Assembly (NCBI RefSeq): GCF_000519185.1
Contig: NZ_JAFA01000024.1
Location: 62,001 to 126,000 of the forward strand
Source of the DNA: Paraburkholderia nodosa DSM 21604
GTDB taxonomy: Bacteria; Pseudomonadota; Gammaproteobacteria; Burkholderiales; Burkholderiaceae
Reading direction: 5' to 3'
DNA length: 64,000 nt
Below, piece by piece: positions 25,928 through 33,706 of this stretch. Each line of letters opens with the position of its first letter. Within the stretch, counting starts at the first letter, position 1. Position numbers and translations under genes: made by a program. A model generated the notes under the pieces. The model searched no databases. It had not been told where the DNA came from and worked only from the letters and a program-made list of their open reading frames with translations.

Positions 25928-26890
25928 ATGCTTGCCCCGATTACCCGACTCTTCCCGCTCTGGGCCGTCCTCGTTTCCTTGCTGGCCTACTTCGATCCGG
26001 GCCTCGTCGCGCCGATCGCGCCGCACGTCACGACGCTCCTGATGATCATCATGCTGGCGATGGGCGTCACGCTCTCGTTCGCCGACTTCCAGCGCGTCTT
26101 CACGCGGCCCGCGCCGGTCGCGGCGGGCATCTTCCTGCACTACCTCGTCATGCCGCTCGCCGCCTGGGCGATCGCCAAAGTGCTGCACATGCCGCCCGAT
26201 CTCACCGCGGGCATGGTGCTCGTGGGCAGCGTGGCGAGCGGCACGGCATCGAACGTGATGATCTATCTCGCGCGCGGCGACGTCGCGCTTTCGGTGACGA
26301 TCAGCGCGCTCTCGACCCTGGTCGGCGTATTCGCGACGCCGCTGCTGACGCGCCTTTACGTCGACGCCTCGATCGTCGTCGACGTGCACGGGATGCTCAT
26401 GAGCATCCTGCAGATCGTCGGCCTGCCGATCGCCATCGGCCTCGTCGTGAATCGTCTCGCGGGCTCGCTCGTGCGCCGCGTCGAACCGGTGCTGCCGCTC
26501 GTCTCCATGGTGTCGATCCTCGCGATCATCGCCGCCGTGGTGGGCGGCACGCACGCAAGCATCGCCACGGTCGGCCCGCTCGTCGCGCTCGGGGTGGTGC
26601 TGCATAACGGCATCGGCCTGCTCGGCGGCTACTGGGGCGGCCGCCTGCTCGGCTTCGACGAATCGGTGTGCCGAACGCTGGCGATCGAAGTCGGCATGCA
26701 GAACTCGGGACTCGCCGCGACGCTCGGCAAGCTCTACTTCTCGCCGCTCGCCGCCCTGCCGGGCGCGCTCTTCTCGGTGTGGCACAACCTCTCGGGCTCG
26801 CTGCTCGCGGGCTACTGGGCCGGCAAGCCGGCGCGCGGCAGCACGCGCAACGCACAAGGCGCCGCGAACGCGTCGCCCGAGCGCGGTTGA
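25928..26890 (+). CDS. Bile acid:sodium symporter (BASS) family transporter
   Basis: A 320-residue membrane protein with about nine to ten hydrophobic helices. BASS family signatures are LLMIIMLAMGVTLSFADF (about 38-55), VASGTASNVMIYLARGDVALSV (about 107-128) and EVGMQNSGLAATLGKLYF (about 257-274). Members of this family in bacteria carry pantothenate precursors or other organic anions with sodium; the substrate here is unknown. The ATG at 25928 is the first one that begins a hydrophobic helix after a short cytoplasmic end. Confidence 0.9.
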   Translation: MLAPITRLFPLWAVLVSLLAYFDPGLVAPIAPHVTTLLMIIMLAMGVTLSFADFQRVFTRPAPVAAGIFLHYLVMPLAAWAIAKVLHMPPDLTAGMVLVGSVASGTASNVMIYLARGDVALSVTISALSTLVGVFATPLLTRLYVDASIVVDVHGMLMSILQIVGLPIAIGLVVNRLAGSLVRRVEPVLPLVSMVSILAIIAAVVGGTHASIATVGPLVALGVVLHNGIGLLGGYWGGRLLGFDESVCRTLAIEVGMQNSGLAATLGKLYFSPLAALPGALFSVWHNLSGSLLAGYWAGKPARGSTRNAQGAANASPERG

Positions 26891-27218
26891 TCGGCGCGGT
26901 GGCCGGGCGCCAGGCCAGGGTCCCGGCGCTTACGCCACACGCTCCTGTGGCGCGCGGCTTCGTGCGCCCCCCATCCGCTGATGCAAACCCGCTCGTCGCG
27001 CGGCAAGCGCCGCGGACGTTTCCGGCCACGCTCAAACGTCAGGTGCATGCGGCCCGGAATTTGCAAACGCAGCGTGTCCGCCGCCGCAAGCCAGGCGGGC
27101 CGCTTCCCGTAGAATCTTCCTGAAGCCGTGCAATGAAAACGAACCATCATGCGGTGCGCCGCCATGGAGAATCCGTTTGCCCGCGCATCCCGCCCGATCC
27201 GAAGCCGTCACGCAACGC
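26891..27218. other. Intergenic region before the phospholipase D gene
   Basis: 328 bp with no supported gene. A TAGAAT hexamer at 27110-27115 is a plausible -10 box of the phospholipase D gene, without a good -35. No terminator is evident for the upstream transporter. Confidence 0.35.
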
Positions 27219-28853
27219 ATGACCTTGCGGGCCGCCCCGCTGCAAGCCCTGCTTCGAGCCTTCTTCGCGCTCGTCTGCCTCGCGCTGGTCGGCGGTTGCG
27301 CAACGCGCCCGCCCGCCACGGATTACCCGCGCGAGACGAGCGCGGCGCTACCGGCCCAGCAAGCCAGCGCCACGCCGCTTGGCGCCGCGCTCGCCGCAGC
27401 CGTTGCCGCTCACCCCGACGAATCGGGCTTCCGCCTGCTCGCCACCGGCACCGACTCGCTGCAGATGCGCGTCGCGCTCGCACGCGCGGCGACGAAAACG
27501 CTCGACATGCAGTACTACATCGCCAACGAGGACACCACCGGCAAGCTGCTGCTCGGCTCGGCGCTCTATGCGGCCGATCGCGGCGTACGCGTGCGCATGC
27601 TGGTCGACGACCTGAATTTTCACGACATCGACCGCCTGATGGCCGCGCTCAACAGCCATCCGAACATCCAGATCCGCGTGTTCAATCCGTACGGCAGCAC
27701 GAGCGAATCGATGTACCTGCGTACGCGCAACTTCTTTACGAACGTCGACCAGTTCACGCGCCGCATGCACAACAAGGCGACGATCGTCGACAACGAAACG
27801 GCGATCGTCGGCGGCCGCAATCTCGGTGACGAGTATTTCAACGCAAGCCCGACGATCGACTTCCGCGACCTCGACGTGCTGACGGCGGGCCCAGTCGCGC
27901 AAAGCGTCTCGGCAAGCTTCGACGAGTACTGGAACAGCTCGATCTCCTACCCCTTGCGCGTGCTCAATCATCAGAAGTTCGACGCACACGATCTGGACAC
28001 CGCACGCGACGACCTGCGCCGCCACTGGCGCGAGAGCGCCGAACCCTACAACGCCAAGCCGCTCAACGCCACGCCGCTCGCGCAGCAGATCACGGGCAAC
28101 ACGCTCGGGCTCGTCTGGGCGAAATGGGCGTTCGTGGCCGACTCGCCCGGCAAGATCGCGGGCGCCGAGAAAGGCGAGCTGGGCGACGCCATGCGCGCGC
28201 TGCTCGATCGCATCCATCAGGCGCACAGCAGCGTGCTGGTGTTCTCGCCGTACTTCGTGCCGCACGACACGGGCGTGCAGACCATCCGCGCGCTCACCTC
28301 GCACGGCGTGCGCGTGGCGATCCTCACCAATTCGCTCGCCGCCACCGACGCCGTCGCGGTGCAGGCCGGCTACAGCCCCTACCGCGTGCCGCTGCTCGAG
28401 GCCGGCGTCGAGCTCTACGAGTTCAAACCGCAGCAAGGCGAGCACGCCGACGAGCGGCGCTTCGGCGTGGTCGGGTCGCGCTCGCGCGCGAGCCTGCACG
28501 CCAAGGCCTACGTGATCGACGAAAGCACGCTCGTGATCGGCTCGCTCAATCTCGATCCGCGCTCGGCGCGCCTGAACACCGAGCTTGCGCTCACCGTGGA
28601 GAGTCCGACGATCGCGCATGAAGTCGCCGACCTGTTCAAGCGCGCGACCTCGCCGCAGGTGAGCTACCACGTGACGCTCGCTACGCCCGCGCAACTGGCG
28701 CTGCTCGAAGGCACGACGGTTAACTCGCCGCTCGTCTGGACCGACGAGGAGAACGGCGTGATCCGCACCTACAACCTCGACCCTGGTGCGGGTTTCTACA
28801 GAAATGTCCTAACCGGGCTATTCTTGCTGTTGCCGGTCGATAGCCAGCTGTGA
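27219..28853 (+). CDS. Phospholipase D-family lipoprotein (cardiolipin synthase-like)
   Basis: A 544-residue PLD-superfamily protein. The N-terminus (MTLRAAPLQALLRAFFALVCLALVGGC) is a lipoprotein signal with the lipobox VGGC (Cys about 27), so it is membrane-anchored on the periplasmic side. Two HKD motifs are intact: HNKATIVD (H184) and HAKAYVID (H427), each followed by the usual GGRN/GSLN element. It is similar to YmdC/ClsC-type cardiolipin synthases, which condense phospholipids, or to other phosphodiesterases. The lipobox favours ATG 27219 over an in-frame TTG at 27177. Confidence 0.9.
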   Translation: MTLRAAPLQALLRAFFALVCLALVGGCATRPPATDYPRETSAALPAQQASATPLGAALAAAVAAHPDESGFRLLATGTDSLQMRVALARAATKTLDMQYYIANEDTTGKLLLGSALYAADRGVRVRMLVDDLNFHDIDRLMAALNSHPNIQIRVFNPYGSTSESMYLRTRNFFTNVDQFTRRMHNKATIVDNETAIVGGRNLGDEYFNASPTIDFRDLDVLTAGPVAQSVSASFDEYWNSSISYPLRVLNHQKFDAHDLDTARDDLRRHWRESAEPYNAKPLNATPLAQQITGNTLGLVWAKWAFVADSPGKIAGAEKGELGDAMRALLDRIHQAHSSVLVFSPYFVPHDTGVQTIRALTSHGVRVAILTNSLAATDAVAVQAGYSPYRVPLLEAGVELYEFKPQQGEHADERRFGVVGSRSRASLHAKAYVIDESTLVIGSLNLDPRSARLNTELALTVESPTIAHEVADLFKRATSPQVSYHVTLATPAQLALLEGTTVNSPLVWTDEENGVIRTYNLDPGAGFYRNVLTGLFLLLPVDSQL

Positions 28854-29091
28854 AGCGGCTTTGAGCGCACGCCGCTATCGGGCGCGCAAAACGTAGAGCG
28901 CTTGACTTACGTCGTACCGTCCGCCGTCGAGCCAGCCGCGAAGCCGCTTGCGTCACATTTGTCGCGCGAGACGCGCAGCGCCCCCGCAGCCTAGCCACCA
29001 CGCGGATCCGAACCCGTCACGAAAGCGGCGCCCTCCTCCGTCGCGCAAGCCACGCGAGCACAAGGCGCCGCCTCAATCACCGGAGTATCAA

Positions 29092-30501
29092 ATGACCGCA
29101 AGCAACGAAAACGTCCGCATGGAGCGCGACACGTTCGGCGAGATCGCCGTGCCCGCCCAGCAGCTTTGGGGCGCGCAGACGCAGCGATCGCTGCAGAACT
29201 TCCGCATCTCCACCGAAAAGCAGTCGCCGGAACTCATCACCGCGCTCGCGACAATCAAGCGTGCCGCAGCCGAAGTGAATCTTTCGCTAGGCGTGCTCGA
29301 CGAGACCAAGGCGCACGCGATCATGCAGGCCGCCGACGAGATCATCGCGGGCAAGCATCCGGGTGAATTCCCGCTCGCGGTCTGGCAAACGGGCTCCGGC
29401 ACGCAAACCAACATGAACCTCAACGAGGTGATCGCGAACCGCGCGAGCGAGATTCTGGGCGGCGAGCGCGGCGAGGCGCGCAAGGTGCATCCGAACGACG
29501 ACGTCAATCGCGGCCAGTCGTCCAACGACGTGTTCCCGACCGCGATGCACGTGGCCGCCGCCTACGGCATCGTCAAGCATCTGCTGCCGGCGCTCAAGAC
29601 GCTGCGCGATACGCTCGACACGAAGGCCAAGGCCTTTGCCGACATCGTGAAGATCGGCCGCACACACCTGCAGGACGCCACGCCGCTTACGCTCGGCCAG
29701 GAGTTCTCGGGCTACGTCGCGCAGCTCGATCACGGCATCAAGCACGTGGAATCGTCATTGCCGCATCTCTACGAACTCGCGCAGGGCGGCACGGCCGTGG
29801 GCACGGGCCTGAACGCGCATCCGCAGTTCGCGCACAAGGTGGCGGAAAGCATTGCGAAGCTCACGGGCATCCCCTTCGTCACGGCGCCCAACAAGTTCGA
29901 AGTGATGGCCGCCGCCGACGCGCTCGTGTTCGCGCACGGCGCGCTCAAGACCGTGGCGGCGAGCCTCATGAAGATCGCCAACGACATTCGCTGGCTCGCG
30001 AGCGGTCCGCGCTGCGGCCTGGGCGAATTGTCGATTCCCGAGAACGAGCCGGGCAGCTCGATCATGCCGGGCAAGGTGAACCCTACGCAGTCCGAAGCCG
30101 TGACGATGCTCTGCTGCCAGGTGTTCGGCAACGACGTCGCCGTGAACATGGGCGGCGCGAGCGGCAACTTCGAGCTGAACGTGTTCCGCCCGATGATCGC
30201 GCACAACGTGCTGCAGTCCATCCGCATGCTCGCCGACGGCGCGCTCAGCTTCAACGATCACTGCGCGGTGGGGATCGAACCGAACCGCTCGCGCATCGAC
30301 ACGCTGCTCAACGAATCGCTCATGCTCGTGACAGCGCTCAATCCGCACATCGGCTACGACAAGGCCGCGCAGATTGCCAAGAAGGCGCACAAGGAAGGCA
30401 CCACGCTCAAGGCCGCCGCGCTCGCGCTGGGACACGTGACCGAGCAGCAATTCGACGAGTGGGTGAAGCCTGGCGAGATGGTGGGCAACGCGAAGAAATA
30501 A
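29092..30501 (+). CDS. fumC: Fumarate hydratase class II FumC
   Basis: Iron-free fumarase of the TCA cycle, interconverting fumarate and L-malate. The length of 469 residues is typical. Conserved segments are TGSGTQTNMNLNEVIANRA (about 101-119), HPNDDVNRGQSSNDVFPTAMH (about 130-150) and the superfamily signature GSSIMPGKVNPTQ (about 322-334). The ATG at 29092 is preceded by GGAG (29082-29085). A 238-bp gap without a gene lies upstream. A terminator shared with the convergent thioesterase gene follows. Confidence 0.97.
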   Translation: MTASNENVRMERDTFGEIAVPAQQLWGAQTQRSLQNFRISTEKQSPELITALATIKRAAAEVNLSLGVLDETKAHAIMQAADEIIAGKHPGEFPLAVWQTGSGTQTNMNLNEVIANRASEILGGERGEARKVHPNDDVNRGQSSNDVFPTAMHVAAAYGIVKHLLPALKTLRDTLDTKAKAFADIVKIGRTHLQDATPLTLGQEFSGYVAQLDHGIKHVESSLPHLYELAQGGTAVGTGLNAHPQFAHKVAESIAKLTGIPFVTAPNKFEVMAAADALVFAHGALKTVAASLMKIANDIRWLASGPRCGLGELSIPENEPGSSIMPGKVNPTQSEAVTMLCCQVFGNDVAVNMGGASGNFELNVFRPMIAHNVLQSIRMLADGALSFNDHCAVGIEPNRSRIDTLLNESLMLVTALNPHIGYDKAAQIAKKAHKEGTTLKAAALALGHVTEQQFDEWVKPGEMVGNAKK

Positions 30502-30527
30502 GCGCTATTTGCAGGGCTGAAATGCAA

Positions 30528-30570
30528 AACGGGCGGCGTGGTTCAGTTCACCTTCGCCGCCCGCTTTTTC
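30528..30570. terminator. Terminator between fumC and thioesterase gene
   Basis: Arms CGGGCGGCG (30530-30538) and CGCCGCCCG (30555-30563) with a 16-nt loop, followed by CTTTTT on the plus strand. Confidence 0.85.
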
Positions 30571-30607
30571 ATGCTGCCGCAACCGCCTGCCTGCGTATCA
30601 AACCTGC

Positions 30608-31126
30608 TCAAACCTGGCCCTTCGCCACTTCCTCGGGCTTGAGTTCGACGATCGCGTCGAGCGCTTCCTTCACGTCGAGCGCGTACTTCGCGAGGCGCCT
30701 CTGCTCGTCCGTTTCCGGCACGTAGGTCGGCACGGGAATCGGATTGCCGTTTTCGTCGACGGCCACGAACACGATCAGGCAGTCCGTGGTGAGGCGCAGC
30801 TGGCCGCTCTTCGGGTCGCCGGCGTGCACGGTGATGTGAATGTGCATCGACGTGCGGCCCGTGGCGACCACGCGCGCGCGCAGCTCGACCATGTTGCCGA
30901 CGAGAATCGGCCGGCGAAAGCGGATATTGCCCACGCTCACCGTCACGCAATAGCGGCCGGACCAGACCGCGGCGCACGCATAGGCCGTCTCGTCGATCCA
31001 CTTCATCAGCGCACCGCCGTGCACTTTGCCGCCGAAGTTCACCGAAGTCGGCTCGGCGAGGAACCGGAACGTCGTTTCCGAACGGTCCAGCGGCTGGGTA
31101 GGCGTCTTCATCTCGGCTTGGCTCAT
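30608..31126 (-). CDS. Acyl-CoA thioesterase, YciA-like hotdog fold
   Basis: A 172-residue acyl-CoA thioesterase hydrolysing acyl-CoA to free acid. The hotdog core starts with NFGGKVHGGALMKWIDETAYACA (residues about 30-52, with the active Asp/Glu region), then SVGNIRFRRPILVGNMVELRARV. Length and motif agree with YciA-type proteins acting on short- to long-chain substrates. It is convergent with fumC. Confidence 0.92.
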   Translation of the reverse strand: MSQAEMKTPTQPLDRSETTFRFLAEPTSVNFGGKVHGGALMKWIDETAYACAAVWSGRYCVTVSVGNIRFRRPILVGNMVELRARVVATGRTSMHIHITVHAGDPKSGQLRLTTDCLIVFVAVDENGNPIPVPTYVPETDEQRRLAKYALDVKEALDAIVELKPEEVAKGQV

Positions 31127-31237
31127 GGCGAAAAGCCGCGTACTGCGGCTCGTATGGTGGGGTAAGGAGGCGTCGATTATACGAGCGCAATAAGACAGAC
31201 GGTCGCAGCCGCTTGCGAAACGCCATCTGCGGCGTTT

Positions 31238-32293
31238 TTAGCTCGCCGCGAATCGCGCCCGGTAATCGAGCGGCAGCACGCCGTAGGACCTCTCGAATGC
31301 ACGCCGCAGATTCTGCTCGGTGCCGAAACCGCAGTCGACCGCAATGCGCTTGAGCGGCCGGTGCGACTGCACGAGCGCATGCGCGGCGGCCTCCACGCGC
31401 ATCGCCGCGACCGTGCGCGCCGGCGTGCGCCCCACCGCATCGACATAGCGGCGCGCGAACGTGCGAGGACTCATGCGCGCTTCTTCGGCCAGGCGCTCGA
31501 CGCTCAGCTCGCCGTGCAGGTTGGCGGCCATCCAGCCGTGCAGCGCGTCGAACTCCGCACCCGCGCTGGCCTGAGCCGCGAGCGCCTCGCTGAACTGCGA
31601 CTGGCCGCCGGGCCGCTTCATGAACACGACGAGGCGGCGCGCCGCCTGCATCGCGACCGCATGGCCGCAGTCCTCCTCGATCAGCGCGAGCGCGAGATCG
31701 ATACCCGCCGTGACACCCGCCGACGTCCACACCACGCGGCCGTCGCGCTCGTCGCGGATAAAAATCGGCTCAGGATCGACTTCAACGTGGGGAAAGCGCC
31801 GCCCGAGCTGGGCGGCGTTGCGCCAGTGCGTGGCGGCGCGGCGGCCGTCGAGCAGGCCCGCCGCGGCGAGATAGAACGCGCCCGTGCAGACCGACGCGAC
31901 GCGGCGCGCGTGCGGCGCGGCCGCCGCGATCCAGGCGACGAGTTCGGGTTGCAGTGCGCTGGTGTCGTCCGCAGTGTCGTAGATAGGGACGCCGGGCACG
32001 ATCAGCGTGTCGATCGTGGCGGGGTCGAGCGTGTCGAGCCGCTCGGTGACGATGGGCATGCCCGCGAAGGTGGGCAGCACGCCGCCAGCGACCGAGGCGA
32101 GCGTCGTGCGGTAGGCGCAGGGCTCGCCGCCGCTTGTGCCGCTGGTGCCGCTTGTGCCGCTCGCGGCGCGCATCGCCAGCTCGGCACGCCAGAACGCCTC
32201 GACGGGGCCACAGGCGTCGAGCAGCACGAGCTCGGGCGCGACGGCGAACACGACATGGCGTGCGGCGGCACGGGACGGCGGGTGAGACGGCAT
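31238..32293 (-). CDS. GlxA-family transcriptional regulator (DJ-1/PfpI plus AraC HTH)
   Basis: A 351-residue regulator. The N-terminal DJ-1/PfpI-type domain (about residues 15-190) contains VASVCTGAFYLAAAGLLDGRRATHW-like sequence with Cys at the usual nucleophile elbow (about 135). The C-terminal AraC helix-turn-helix domain (about 235-340) has VERLAEEARMSPRTFARRYVDAVGRTP and IAVDCGFGTEQNLRRAF. Residues about 45-55 form a SGT repeat from a 9-bp tandem repeat in the DNA (32135-32165). Related proteins regulate amino acid or quaternary amine catabolism; the target here is unknown. Confidence 0.9.
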   Translation of the reverse strand: MPSHPPSRAAARHVVFAVAPELVLLDACGPVEAFWRAELAMRAASGTSGTSGTSGGEPCAYRTTLASVAGGVLPTFAGMPIVTERLDTLDPATIDTLIVPGVPIYDTADDTSALQPELVAWIAAAAPHARRVASVCTGAFYLAAAGLLDGRRAATHWRNAAQLGRRFPHVEVDPEPIFIRDERDGRVVWTSAGVTAGIDLALALIEEDCGHAVAMQAARRLVVFMKRPGGQSQFSEALAAQASAGAEFDALHGWMAANLHGELSVERLAEEARMSPRTFARRYVDAVGRTPARTVAAMRVEAAAHALVQSHRPLKRIAVDCGFGTEQNLRRAFERSYGVLPLDYRARFAAS

Positions 32294-32395
32294 GGCGGCG
32301 AACTCGATGCTGACGATGTGTCCGCATCATCGCACGCGCGCGTTTGGCAGTCAGGTCAAAGTGACATCAAATACTGCCAGATGACGCCTGGCCGC

Positions 32396-32542
32396 TCACT
32401 TGTGGAACGTGACGCCCTCGTCGATCGTGCCGTACATCGTGATGCCGCTCGCGCTGCTCGACGACGGCGCGGAACCGCCTGCACAGGCGGCGCACAAGGC
32501 GGCGAGCGCGGCGGCGGCAAAAAGAGCCAGGAAGCGTTTCAT
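32396..32542 (-). CDS. Short secreted or lipoprotein-like peptide with porin-like end
   Basis: A 48-residue open frame: basic start MKRFLALF, a hydrophobic Ala-rich core ending in CAAC, a Gly/Ser linker, and the end SGITMYGTIDEGVTFHK. The Cys at 20 follows a hydrophobic stretch as in lipoproteins, although -3 is Cys instead of Leu. The C-terminal piece looks like the first beta strand of Burkholderia porins (which typically read SSVTLYGxIDxG). Coding potential is supported by the signal-like start; whether it is expressed is unknown. Confidence 0.6.
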   Translation of the reverse strand: MKRFLALFAAAALAALCAACAGGSAPSSSSASGITMYGTIDEGVTFHK

Positions 32543-32757
32543 GAAAGGCCAAGCCATTTGCGTGAATAAACAATTTTAGCGCGGGGCTCCTGCGCGCCGC
32601 AGTACGCACCGCCGCAGCCAATGCTTTGGCCCCGTCGCGGAGCATCGAATGGCTGCAATCGACACTTCACCATAGACTGAAACGTCGAATGCGTAATTTC
32701 GCTAAAGTAACGGTATGGGCGACGTCAGCCGCCATCGCAAGCCATGAAGGAGCCAGC

Positions 32758-33480
32758 ATGAACCTCCCCGCCACCGAAGAATCGAGCCACTTCCCGGGCC
32801 TCGCACGCGTTGCCGCGCTGCTCGCCGATCCGGGCCGCGCCGCCATGCTCTGGGCGCTGATGGACGGCAGCGCGCGGCCCGCGGGCGAACTCACGATGAT
32901 CGCGGGCCTGTCGCCTTCGGCGGCGAGCGGCCACCTCGCACGCCTGACCGACGGTGGGCTCCTCGCGCTCGACGTGCGCGGCCGCCACCGCTACTACCGG
33001 ATCGCCACGCCCGAGATCGCCGCGGCGATCGAGGCGCTCATGAACGTCGCACAGGTGTCCAACGTCGTCACCTCGCAGCGCCCCGCGCCGCGCCCCGCGC
33101 GCACGGTGCCGCTCGAGATGCGCCATGCACGCACCTGCTACGACCACATGGCCGGCGAAGTGGCCGTACAGGTGTTCGAGCGCCTCGTGGACGGCGGCCT
33201 GCTGGTGCGCGACGGCGACACGCTCGAAGCCACGCCCGAGGGCGCGACGCGTCTCGCGGCCTGGGGCGTGGACGTGGCGGCGCTGCGCGGGCGGCGGCGG
33301 CGCTTCGCCTGCACCTGCCTCGACTGGAGCGAGCGCAGGCCGCACCTGGGCGGCGCACTCGGCGCGGCGCTGCTCGATTCGTGGACGCACGACGGCTGGA
33401 TCGAGCGCACGAGCCGCCCGCGCGTATTGCGCATCACGCCCAAGGGACAGCGCGAGTTCGACGCGCTCGGCGGCGCCTGA
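32758..33480 (+). CDS. ArsR-family transcriptional regulator
   Basis: A 240-residue winged-helix regulator. The ArsR-type helix-turn-helix is in the first 90 residues (LADPGRAAMLWALMDGSARPAGELTMIAGLSPSAASGHLARL, followed by GRHRYYRI). The C-terminal half has a second region with CTCLDWSERRPHLGGALGAALL (about 182-203), typical of the larger ArsR proteins that sense unknown small molecules. ATG 32758 has GAAGGAG eleven bases upstream. It stands alone, so its target cannot be told from context. Confidence 0.9.
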   Translation: MNLPATEESSHFPGLARVAALLADPGRAAMLWALMDGSARPAGELTMIAGLSPSAASGHLARLTDGGLLALDVRGRHRYYRIATPEIAAAIEALMNVAQVSNVVTSQRPAPRPARTVPLEMRHARTCYDHMAGEVAVQVFERLVDGGLLVRDGDTLEATPEGATRLAAWGVDVAALRGRRRRFACTCLDWSERRPHLGGALGAALLDSWTHDGWIERTSRPRVLRITPKGQREFDALGGA

Positions 33481-33636
33481 AACACCGGGTGCGCGCGCCT
33501 GATTGGCTGACAAATACCCGACAAAATCGCCGATTTCACGTGCAAAAATGCGCGTTTCGCCCGCGGTCACACGTTCTGTTACATCTGGTGCATAAGCCTT
33601 AACAAATCCGTGAGCATGGAAACAAGCCCGCCGGAT

Positions 33637-33677
33637 ACAGTGCCCTGCATGGGATGGCGCTAAACGCTACGGCATGA
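33637..33677 (+). promoter_or_regulatory. Structured leader element, copy B (TGCATGGG / GCGCTAAA type)
   Basis: ACAGTGCCCTGCATGGG (33637-33653) matches copy A at 16 of 17 bases and is followed by GGCGCTAAACGC (33656-33667, GCG-CTAAA-CGC hairpin) and GGCATG. It lies in the leader of the FecR-domain gene. The GATACAGT part could also be a -10 box. Confidence 0.5.
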
Positions 33678-33706
33678 AAACGCCAAATCCCATCGACAGG
33701 AGAACA

